A stretch of 11,862 nt of DNA from CALHVR01 sp963528625 (lineage in GTDB: Bacteria; Fusobacteriota; Fusobacteriia; Fusobacteriales; Leptotrichiaceae), in assembly GCA_963528625.1 (NCBI GenBank), contig CAURVQ010000036.1, positions 1 through 11,862 on the forward strand, written 5' to 3'. Shown here one piece after another: positions 1 through 5,894 of the stretch. Made by a program: the position numbers and the translations under genes. Numbering within the stretch: the stretch's first letter is position 1; each line of letters opens with the position of its first letter. A model generated the notes under the pieces. That model made no database searches. It saw only the letters and a list, made by a program, of their open reading frames with translations, and was not told the DNA's origin.

Positions 1-1
1 A

Positions 2-289
2 AAGATATTTGATGATACTATGGAAAATTTAGTTGATAAATATGTTAATGAAAAAGTTATTAAGGTAACTTTAAAAGATGAAGTAAATATTGATAAAATT
101 AAAGAAATTAAGGGAGTTTTATCAATTGACTATGATGATAATTTACTTAGTATAAATATATTGAAGGATGTTTTGGTTGAAAAGAAAGTTATAATGTCCT
201 TATATGATATGTACAATATTGAAAAATTAGAATTGGAAGAAGAAGATATAACAAGTGTTGTAAAAAAAATATATGAAACTAAAGTTTAG
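2..289 (+). CDS. ABC transporter ATP-binding protein, C-terminal end (5' part outside window)
   Basis: This reading frame is open from the first bases of the window, so it is the tail of a longer gene rather than a small gene starting at the ATG at position 20. The visible tail starts KIFDDTMENLVDKY and continues with alternating beta/alpha-type sequence. It resembles the end of ABC-2-type exporter ATPases, where 'G-x-I-x-x-D-x-x-x-x-L' is followed by a regulatory C-terminal domain of about 80 residues. The Walker A, signature and Walker B motifs would lie upstream and cannot be seen, so the assignment rests on this tail alone. ATPases of this kind energise a membrane permease from the cytoplasmic face. 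No permease gene follows: a terminator does, so any partner must be upstream. No ribosome binding site precedes the internal ATG, which supports the partial-gene reading. What the transporter carries is unknown. Confidence 0.65.
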   Translation, partial: KIFDDTMENLVDKYVNEKVIKVTLKDEVNIDKIKEIKGVLSIDYDDNLLSINILKDVLVEKKVIMSLYDMYNIEKLELEEEDITSVVKKIYETKV

Positions 290-362
290 GAAGCAGTAAG
301 TATAAATATTTAATAAAATTATTGTACATAAATTAAGAGAAATGAAAAATATATTTACATTT

Positions 363-387
363 AGAGAGGGAAAACCTCTCTTTTTTG
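363..387 (+). terminator. Rho-independent terminator after the ABC ATPase gene
   Basis: AGAGAGG (363-369) pairs with CCTCTCT (375-381) around a short GAAAA loop. The T-run TTTTTT (381-386) follows directly. This is a classic intrinsic terminator. It lies 74 bases past the ABC ATPase stop codon and isolates that gene from the Rrf2/Pip unit. The 73 bases between the stop and the hairpin show nothing recognisable. Confidence 0.9.
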
Positions 388-449
388 TTAAATTATTTTT
401 TTATTTTAATCATAGACTTTATACTTTAAAAATAATTTTTTAAAAATGC

Positions 450-478
450 TTGACAAAAAATATCCAAAGTTATATAAT
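450..478 (+). promoter_or_regulatory. Sigma-70-type promoter of the Rrf2-Pip unit
   Basis: A perfect -35 box TTGACA (450-455) is separated by 17 bases from a perfect -10 box TATAAT (473-478). Transcription would start near 485, just before the ribosome binding site, giving a very short leader. The promoter overlaps an inverted repeat described separately. A consensus promoter under a repressor-like operator fits a gene that is shut off until a signal arrives; that last point is inference. Confidence 0.85.
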
Positions 479-489
479 ATCCTTGGATA
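461..489. promoter_or_regulatory. Candidate operator: inverted repeat over the -10 box
   Basis: TATCCAA (461-467) is repeated as its reverse complement TTGGATA (483-489), 15 bases apart. The -10 box lies in between. The right half is also part of a smaller palindrome, TATCC-TT-GGATA (478-489), so TATCC occurs twice at a 17-base distance. A dimeric repressor bound here would block the -10 box and start site. The downstream gene encodes an Rrf2-family DNA-binding protein, and members of this family often regulate their own operon, so autoregulation is the natural reading. The repeat is seen; the binding protein is inferred. Confidence 0.55.
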
Positions 490-510
490 AAAAAAGGAGT
501 GAGTTTAAAT

Positions 511-969
511 ATGAGATTAAGTAAAAAATTAGAACAAGGAATATATGTAGTTTTTATGTTGGCACTTCAGCTAGAGGGCAGACCGATTAAAAGTCATATA
601 TTGAGTGAAAAATTAGAAGTTTCAGATTCATATTTGAAAAAAATATTGGCAAAACTTGGGAAATTTAATATAGTTAAATCTAATGCTTCTAAAAATGGTG
701 GATTCCAATTAGCAAGGAATATAGATGAGATATCTCTTTATGATATTTATCAAGCACTTGAGGAAGAAAAAGAGTATAGACCTCCTCAAGATTTGGCTTA
801 TAAAATATTTGTGTGTAAAGAAGCAATAGATAAAAATGTAAAAAAAATAGATGATGTTTTCGTTAATGCTTTTAATGCGTTTAATGAAGAATTAAAGAAA
901 TTAAAATTTTCTGATTTACTTGAAAAAGATATTATTAAAAATGGTAAATTAGATTGGGAAAAAATTTAG
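511..969 (+). CDS. Rrf2 family transcriptional regulator
   Basis: Predicted cytoplasmic DNA-binding protein of 152 residues, normal for Rrf2 regulators. Residues 1-22 (MRLSKKLEQGIYVVFMLALQ) form the family's first helix. Residues 25-47 hold the helix-turn-helix (SEKLEVSDSYLKKIL), and residues 58-69 the wing (KNGGFQLAR). Rrf2 members that sense through an iron-sulfur cluster, such as IscR and NsrR, use three cysteines in the middle of the chain. Only one is present here (Cys102), so a canonical cluster is unlikely and the signal is unknown. The ATG at 511 is preferred over an in-frame GTG at 499, because that GTG overlaps the ribosome binding site AAGGAG (494-499) that serves the ATG. The stop codon overlaps the ribosome binding site of the next gene, so the two are co-translated. 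The regulator probably controls its own unit through the inverted repeat upstream. Confidence 0.88.
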   Translation: MRLSKKLEQGIYVVFMLALQLEGRPIKSHILSEKLEVSDSYLKKILAKLGKFNIVKSNASKNGGFQLARNIDEISLYDIYQALEEEKEYRPPQDLAYKIFVCKEAIDKNVKKIDDVFVNAFNAFNEELKKLKFSDLLEKDIIKNGKLDWEKI

Positions 970-978
970 GAGGTTATT

Positions 979-2589
979 ATGATTGAAAAAATTAATTTAA
1001 AAAAATATATAGCAATTTTTGTTATTTTAATTATACCTTTCTTTTATGTATTTTTCTTTCTTAAGGCATTTTGGAATCCTTATGAAAAATTAGATACAGT
1101 ACCGGTAGCTATAGTCAATTTAGATAAAGGAAATATAGGAACAGAAATTGTTAAAAAGTTGAAAGATAGTAAAAAGATGAAAGTTGAGGAAGTTTCTAGT
1201 GATGAAATTGCATTGAATGGAGTTAAAGATAGAATATATTATTCAAGCATAACTATACCTGAAAATTTTAGTGATAATATTACTTCTTTACAAAAAAATG
1301 AGATTATATATAGATCAAATAAAAAATTTAATTATATAGCTTCTCAACTTTATGAAAGAGCAGCGATAGAAATTCAAAATACAGTTAAAAATACAATATC
1401 TAATCAAATAGAGGGGAAACTTCATAATTCTATAAAGGAAAGTGCAAGTAAAATAGATGTATTGGCTAATGGTTTAAGTAAAATCAATGATGGATCTAAA
1501 CAGTTAGAAGAAGGACTTTTACAACTGCAAAAAGGAGTTAATAAATTTAATGTTGACGGTGTTAATCAAATTAAAGGTGGAGTTCAGCAATATATTGATG
1601 GTGTTGATAAAGCAACAGATGGACTTGATCAAATTTCTGGTGGAGTAATTAAATTAGGGGATACTTTAAAAATTTTAAAAATAAATTCAAATTTTAAAAA
1701 ATTATATAATGGAGCTAAAGAAGTTCAAAATACAAATGTTAAAGAAAAATTAACTCGTGGTGGGTATGAATTAAATAAAGGGGTTGATAACTTAGAAAGT
1801 GCATCTCGTGAAATTCAAAAAGGTGTAAACAAAATATATGAAGGGTCAAAAAAATTAAATAGTGGAATAACGACAGCTAATAATTCTGTTAAAAATTCTG
1901 TAAAAGAATCAAAAATTAAACTTGAAAAAATAAGTAATATTGATGAATTTGTACAAAATTCAGTTAATTTAAAAGTTGAAAATATTGATAATGTAAATAA
2001 TTATGGAACTATATTTGCAACATATTTTATATCTATTTCTTTATGGGTTGGGAATTTAACTATAGTAATAACATTATTTTATGATAGAGATAGAAGATTT
2101 GGAATATTTGATAAAGAAAATACAGGAATTAAACAATATTTGGCATATATATGTTTATCTATAATACAAACATTTTTATTAAGTTTCTTAATCTTATCAA
2201 CTTTTAATTTTGATAAATTAAATTTACCTATATTTTTGATAGGTATGTTAAGTGTAAATCTTGTATTCTTTAATATTATATACTTTATGAATAGAATTTC
2301 TAGTGATGTCGGTAGATTTTTATCTATGATATTATTAATAATACAAATATCTGCAAGTGCAGGGACTTTCCCAATAGAAACTTCAACTAACACATTTATA
2401 AAAATATTCCCTTATGTCCCTATGAGATATACTATAAATCTATTTAAAGAAGGATTAGCAGGATATGACCATAATTTCTTTATATTTAATATGCAAAGAG
2501 TTGGGGGAATGCTTATAGTAGCTGTTATTTTTAATTTGCTTTTATTTGTTTATGATGATTTAAAAAATAGAAAGAATATTACTAATTAA
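979..2589 (+). CDS. YhgE/Pip family membrane protein (ABC-2-like permease fold)
   Basis: Integral membrane protein of 536 residues. One N-terminal membrane helix (about 10-31) is followed by a large extracytoplasmic region. That region includes the family-typical PVAIVNLDKG segment (42-51) and a glycine-rich heptad region (about 162-230 and 265-297) with repeated xxxLxxG units such as GSKQLEEG, a predicted coiled-coil-like stalk. The C-terminus has five hydrophobic helices (about 345-367, 386-408, 415-437, 446-462, 508-525) and the conserved motifs GTFPIE (462-467) and FPYVPMRYTINLF (477-489). This order matches the YhgE/Pip family (phage infection protein, type VII secretion EsaA-like relatives). 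It is shorter than the usual 700-900 residues, through a reduced middle region. The ribosome binding site AGGAGG (968-973) overlaps the stop of the Rrf2 gene, leaving 9 bases between the genes. Family members are linked to phage adsorption or to export of toxic compounds; the substrate here is unknown. Confidence 0.85.
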   Translation: MIEKINLKKYIAIFVILIIPFFYVFFFLKAFWNPYEKLDTVPVAIVNLDKGNIGTEIVKKLKDSKKMKVEEVSSDEIALNGVKDRIYYSSITIPENFSDNITSLQKNEIIYRSNKKFNYIASQLYERAAIEIQNTVKNTISNQIEGKLHNSIKESASKIDVLANGLSKINDGSKQLEEGLLQLQKGVNKFNVDGVNQIKGGVQQYIDGVDKATDGLDQISGGVIKLGDTLKILKINSNFKKLYNGAKEVQNTNVKEKLTRGGYELNKGVDNLESASREIQKGVNKIYEGSKKLNSGITTANNSVKNSVKESKIKLEKISNIDEFVQNSVNLKVENIDNVNNYGTIFATYFISISLWVGNLTIVITLFYDRDRRFGIFDKENTGIKQYLAYICLSIIQTFLLSFLILSTFNFDKLNLPIFLIGMLSVNLVFFNIIYFMNRISSDVGRFLSMILLIIQISASAGTFPIETSTNTFIKIFPYVPMRYTINLFKEGLAGYDHNFFIFNMQRVGGMLIVAVIFNLLLFVYDDLKNRKNITN

Positions 2590-2603
2590 TTTATATTAAA
2601 AAT

Positions 2604-2643
2604 AAAATGCATTTAAGATGTAAAAGTTTTAGATGCATTTTTT
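2604..2643 (+). terminator. Rho-independent terminator after the Pip-like gene
   Basis: AAAATGCAT (2604-2612) pairs with ATGCATTTT (2633-2641). The stem can extend inward with weak A-U and G-U pairs to a loop at about 2619-2626. A T-run (2638-2643) forms the tail. It lies 15 bases after the Pip-like stop and ends the Rrf2-Pip unit. The next 70 bases before the dehydrogenase promoter are AT-rich and show nothing recognisable. Confidence 0.85.
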
Positions 2644-2717
2644 GAAATATTTAGAAAAAGAGTTAATCGTAATAAAGTAAAAATGAAAAATTCTTAAAAA
2701 ATATTATATAAAAAATG

Positions 2718-2746
2718 TTGTCTTAATATCTTTTTTGTGGTAAAAT
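2718..2746 (+). promoter_or_regulatory. Promoter of the 2-oxo-acid dehydrogenase operon
   Basis: A -35-like TTGTCT (2718-2723) is followed after 17 bases by the -10 box TAAAAT (2741-2746). A TG one base upstream of the -10 box (2738-2739) makes it an extended -10 promoter. The start would be near 2753, leaving a leader of about 50 bases before the E1 alpha gene. No riboswitch-like structure is apparent in the leader. ACTGGACAGA (2751-2760) at the predicted start recurs inverted at 11642-11651. Confidence 0.7.
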
Positions 2747-2804
2747 ATTTACTGGACAGAGAATTATAGTTGTATATAAAAATATTAAATTTATGGAGGA
2801 AATC

Positions 2805-3770
2805 ATGAAACTTGCAAAAAGTAAATTGTTAGACATTTATGAAAGAATGTTGAATATAAGAGATTTTGATACGAAAGTCAATCAAATGGTAAAAAGAGGA
2901 ATGGTTCCCGGGATGACTCATTTATCAGTAGGTGAGGAAGCAGCAAATGTTGGAGCGTTGGCAGCTTTAAATCCGGACGATTTAATTACTTCAAACCATA
3001 GAGGTCATGGACAAGTTATTGGAAAAGGTATTGACTTAAATGGAATGATGGCAGAAATTATGGGAAAAGCGACTGGAACTTGTAAAGGTAAAGGTGGATC
3101 AATGCACATTGCTGATGTTGATAGTGGAAATTTAGGAGCTAACGGAATTGTTGGTGGAGGACATGGAATTGCAGTTGGTGCTGGATTAACTCAAAAAATA
3201 AAAAATACAGGAAAAATCGTAGTTTGTTTCTTTGGAGATGGAGCTACAAACGAAGGAAGTTTCCACGAAGCTATGAACTTAGCTTCTGTTTGGAATATTC
3301 CAGTAATTTTTTATTCAATTAATAATGGGTATGGAATTAGTACAGATATTAAAAAAGTTACAAGAGTTGAACATTTATACCAAAGAGCTGCAGCTTATGG
3401 AATGCCAGGAATGTTTATTGAAGATGGAAATGATGTTTTAGAAGTTTACAAAGTATTTGAAAAAGCAGTGAAACATGTAAGAGCAGGGAAAGGACCTGTT
3501 TTTGTTGAAAGCATTACTTATAGATGGTTTGGACATTCAAGTTCAGATCCTGGAAAATACAGAACTAGAGAAGAAGTGGAAGCTTGGAAACAAAAAGATC
3601 CTAATGTTAAATTTAGAAATTATTTACTTGAAAATAAAATTGCAACAGAAGAAGAGTTAGTAGAATTAGAGCAAAAATCAAAAACATTAATTGAAGATGC
3701 AGTACAATTTGCAATAAATAGTCCTGAACCAACATTAGAATCAGCTTATGAAGATATTTTTGCAGATTAA
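2805..3770 (+). CDS. acoA: 2-oxo-acid (acetoin/pyruvate) dehydrogenase E1 component, alpha subunit
   Basis: Thiamine-diphosphate-dependent E1 alpha of 321 residues, the usual length for this family. With E1 beta it decarboxylates pyruvate or cleaves acetoin and passes the acyl group to a lipoyl arm. Visible motifs are MTHLSVGEEA near the N-terminus and GKGGSMHIAD before the cofactor site. The thiamine-diphosphate/magnesium motif GDG (144-146) is followed 26 residues later by NN (173-174), and the phosphorylation-loop region YRWFGHSSSDPGKYRT is present. The MTHLSVGEEA and GKGGSMHIADVDSGNLGANG stretches are closest to acetoin dehydrogenase E1 alpha (AcoA), but bacterial pyruvate dehydrogenase E1 alpha is very similar, so the substrate is not settled. 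The usual CENN is SINN here. The ATG at 2805 is chosen over one at 2793, because the ribosome binding site GGAGGA (2795-2800) lies between them. First gene of a four-gene operon, 39 bases before E1 beta. Confidence 0.93.
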   Translation: MKLAKSKLLDIYERMLNIRDFDTKVNQMVKRGMVPGMTHLSVGEEAANVGALAALNPDDLITSNHRGHGQVIGKGIDLNGMMAEIMGKATGTCKGKGGSMHIADVDSGNLGANGIVGGGHGIAVGAGLTQKIKNTGKIVVCFFGDGATNEGSFHEAMNLASVWNIPVIFYSINNGYGISTDIKKVTRVEHLYQRAAAYGMPGMFIEDGNDVLEVYKVFEKAVKHVRAGKGPVFVESITYRWFGHSSSDPGKYRTREEVEAWKQKDPNVKFRNYLLENKIATEEELVELEQKSKTLIEDAVQFAINSPEPTLESAYEDIFAD

Positions 3771-3809
3771 TTAACTTATAAAAATTTGAATTTAAAAGGA
3801 GAATAAATA

Positions 3810-4802
3810 ATGGAAACTAAATTAATGTCTGTAAAAGAGGCAATAATTACAGCAATGTCAGAAGAAATGAGAGCTGACGAAAATGTATTTTTAATTGGAG
3901 AAGATGTAGGAATATTTGGAGGAGATTTTGGTACATCAGTTGGAATGTTAGAAGAATTTGGACCAGAAAGAGTTAGAGATACTCCTATTTCAGAATCAGC
4001 AATTTCAGGAACGGCAGTAGGTGCAGCTATGACAGGATTAAGACCTATAGTTGATGTAACATTTATGGATTTTATCGTTTATATGATGGACAATATTATA
4101 AATCAAGCAGCTAAAACAAGATATATGTTTGGTGGTAAAGGTCAAGTACCTGTAACATTTAGATGTGCTGCTGGGTCAGGAGTAGGTTCTGCTGCACAAC
4201 ATTCACAATCATTAGAAGCGTGGTTCTGCCACATTCCGGGAGTAAAAGTAGTTGCACCTGGAACGCCTGCAGATGTAAAAGGATTGTTGAAAGCAGCAAT
4301 TAGAGATAATAATCCGGTTATCTTCATGGAATATAAAGCTCAATACAATATGAAAGGGGAAGTACCATTAGATCCTGACTTTATAATTCCATTAGGAAAA
4401 GGAGAAATAAAAAGAGAAGGTAGAGATTTAACGATTGTATCTTATGGTAGAATGTTAGAAAGAGTGTTAAAAGCAGCTGAAATAGTAGCAGCAAAAGGAA
4501 TTAATGTTGAAGTTGTAGATCCTAGAACTTTAATACCGTTAGATAAAGAAATTATATTAAACTCAGTTAAGAAAACAGGAAGAGTATTATTAGTTAATGA
4601 TGCACACAAAACAGGAGGATTTATTGGAGAAATTGCGACTATCATTACTGAAAGTGATGCTTTTGACTATTTAGATCATCCAATAGTAAGATTAGCGGGA
4701 GAGGATGTTCCTATGCCTTATAATCATACATTAGAAACTGCGATGGTTCCAAGTGTAGAGAAAATAGTAGCTGCAATTGAAAAAATTATGAATAAACAAT
4801 AA
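3810..4802 (+). CDS. acoB: 2-oxo-acid (acetoin/pyruvate) dehydrogenase E1 component, beta subunit
   Basis: E1 beta of 330 residues, full length for the family. It completes the E1 alpha2-beta2 tetramer: its N-terminal domain supplies the glutamate side of the thiamine-diphosphate pocket, and its C-terminal transketolase domain forms the dimer. Clear family segments are FLIGEDVGIFGGDFGTS, RVRDTPISESAISGTAVGAA (carrying the conserved Glu), GGKGQVPVTFRCAAG, AQHSQSLEAWFCHIPGVKVV, NPVIFMEYKAQY and VVDPRTLIPLD. VAGEDVPMPY-type sequence (here LAGEDVPMPYNHTLE) lies near the C-terminus. The ribosome binding site AAGGAG (3796-3801) lies 8 bases before the ATG. The gene follows E1 alpha after 39 bases and precedes E2 after 17, with no terminator between, so all are one transcript. 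As for the alpha subunit, acetoin versus pyruvate specificity cannot be decided from the sequence alone. Confidence 0.94.
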   Translation: METKLMSVKEAIITAMSEEMRADENVFLIGEDVGIFGGDFGTSVGMLEEFGPERVRDTPISESAISGTAVGAAMTGLRPIVDVTFMDFIVYMMDNIINQAAKTRYMFGGKGQVPVTFRCAAGSGVGSAAQHSQSLEAWFCHIPGVKVVAPGTPADVKGLLKAAIRDNNPVIFMEYKAQYNMKGEVPLDPDFIIPLGKGEIKREGRDLTIVSYGRMLERVLKAAEIVAAKGINVEVVDPRTLIPLDKEIILNSVKKTGRVLLVNDAHKTGGFIGEIATIITESDAFDYLDHPIVRLAGEDVPMPYNHTLETAMVPSVEKIVAAIEKIMNKQ

Positions 4803-4819
4803 ATGTAGAAGGTGAAAAG

Positions 4820-5854
4820 ATGGAAAATAATAAATTTAGAGCTACTCCCGCTGCTAGAGAATTAGCTAAAACTATGGGAATTGATCTTTTCTTAGTTGAG
4901 GGAAGTGGATTAAATGGGAGAGTTCACAAAGAAGATGTAGAAAATTTTAAAATAGAAAAAACAATTAAAATATCACCACTTGCACAAAAAATTGCTGAAG
5001 AGCATAATATTGATTTATCAACAGTTGTTGGTACAGGGTATAATGGTAAAATTATGAGAGATGATATTTTAAATATAATTGCAAAACCTCAAATTAAAGA
5101 AGAATTACCTCGAGATGAGAAAGCTGTTAAAGCAGAAGAAAAAGCTGTAACAACAGATGATATAGAGATTATACCTATGTCACCAATGAGAAAAGTTATA
5201 TCTAAGAGAATGTCAGATAGTTACTTTACAGCACCTACATTCACATTAAATTACGAAGTAGATATGACGGAAGTTATTTCTTTAAGAAAAAAAATATTAG
5301 ATACAATATTAGCACAAACTGGATTAAAAATAACAATTACAGATATAATTTCATTTGCTGTAATTAAAACTTTAATGAAACATAAATATGTAAATTCAAG
5401 TTTATCTGAAGATGGAACTCAAATCACATTACATAACTATGTAAATTTATCAATCGCAGTTGGATTAGATGATGGATTATTGGTTCCAGTTGTTCACGGA
5501 GCAGACAAAATGAGTTTAAGTGAACTTGTTGTAGCTTCAAAAGATATAATCAAAAAAGCATTGAATATGAAATTATCTCCAAAAGAACAATCAGGAAGCA
5601 CATTTACAATTAGTAATTTAGGAATGTTTGGAGTTAAAAGCTTTAATCCTATCATAAATCAACCTAACTCTGCAATTTTAGGAATTGCAAGTACAGTAGA
5701 AAAACCTGTTGTTAGGGATGGACAAATTGTTATAAAACCTATAATGGAATTATGTTTAACAATAGATCATAGAGTTGTTGATGGATTGGCGGGAGCTAAA
5801 TTTATGCAAGATTTAAAAGCATTATTAGAAAATCCGTTAGCAATGCTTATATAA
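4820..5854 (+). CDS. acoC: Dihydrolipoyl acyltransferase (E2) with two subunit-binding domains and no lipoyl domain
   Basis: E2 core enzyme of 344 residues. It transfers the acyl group from the lipoyl arm to coenzyme A and builds the central scaffold of the complex. Domain order: subunit-binding domain 1 (about 6-43: ATPAARELAKTMGID, then GSGLNGRVHKEDV), subunit-binding domain 2 (about 51-88: ISPLAQKIAEEHNIDL, then GTGYNGKIMRDDI), a charged linker (about 92-114), and the catalytic domain (about 115-344). The catalytic domain starts at IIPMSPMRKVISKRMSDSY and carries DHRVVDG (316-322) with the catalytic His317. The usual N-terminal lipoyl domain, with its Asp-Lys-(Ala/Thr) hairpin, is absent: the protein begins six residues before the first binding domain. 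The only lipoyl domain in the operon is on E3, encoded next. The start is secure: a GAAGGTGA ribosome binding site (4808-4815 region) precedes the ATG, and the upstream frame belongs to the end of the E1 beta gene. Confidence 0.92.
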   Translation: MENNKFRATPAARELAKTMGIDLFLVEGSGLNGRVHKEDVENFKIEKTIKISPLAQKIAEEHNIDLSTVVGTGYNGKIMRDDILNIIAKPQIKEELPRDEKAVKAEEKAVTTDDIEIIPMSPMRKVISKRMSDSYFTAPTFTLNYEVDMTEVISLRKKILDTILAQTGLKITITDIISFAVIKTLMKHKYVNSSLSEDGTQITLHNYVNLSIAVGLDDGLLVPVVHGADKMSLSELVVASKDIIKKALNMKLSPKEQSGSTFTISNLGMFGVKSFNPIINQPNSAILGIASTVEKPVVRDGQIVIKPIMELCLTIDHRVVDGLAGAKFMQDLKALLENPLAMLI

Positions 5855-5894
5855 AAAAACAAAATTTTAAAAAATTGAAAAAGGAAGTGGAATT

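Noticed and set aside
20..289. Stand-alone 89-residue gene starting at position 20
   Set aside because: The frame is open to the left edge of the window, no ribosome binding site precedes the ATG, and the sequence looks like the tail of an ABC ATPase.
499..510. GTG start giving a four-residue longer Rrf2 protein
   Set aside because: The GTG overlaps the AAGGAG ribosome binding site and has none of its own. The ATG at 511 begins the family-typical N-terminus.
1462..1869. Internal DNA repeats in the Pip-like gene
   Set aside because: The repetition is the protein-level xxxLxxG heptad pattern of the family, not a DNA tandem repeat or CRISPR array. No CRISPR array, tRNA or rRNA was seen in the window.
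2079..2393. Minus-strand open frame inside the Pip-like gene
   Set aside because: A shadow of a well-supported membrane-protein gene, without a ribosome binding site or recognisable motifs. The same applies to minus-strand frames within the dehydrogenase genes and the deacetylase gene, and to the plus-strand frame within argS.
2793..2804. Upstream ATG for E1 alpha
   Set aside because: The ribosome binding site GGAGGA starts within this ATG's codons, so it must serve the ATG at 2805.
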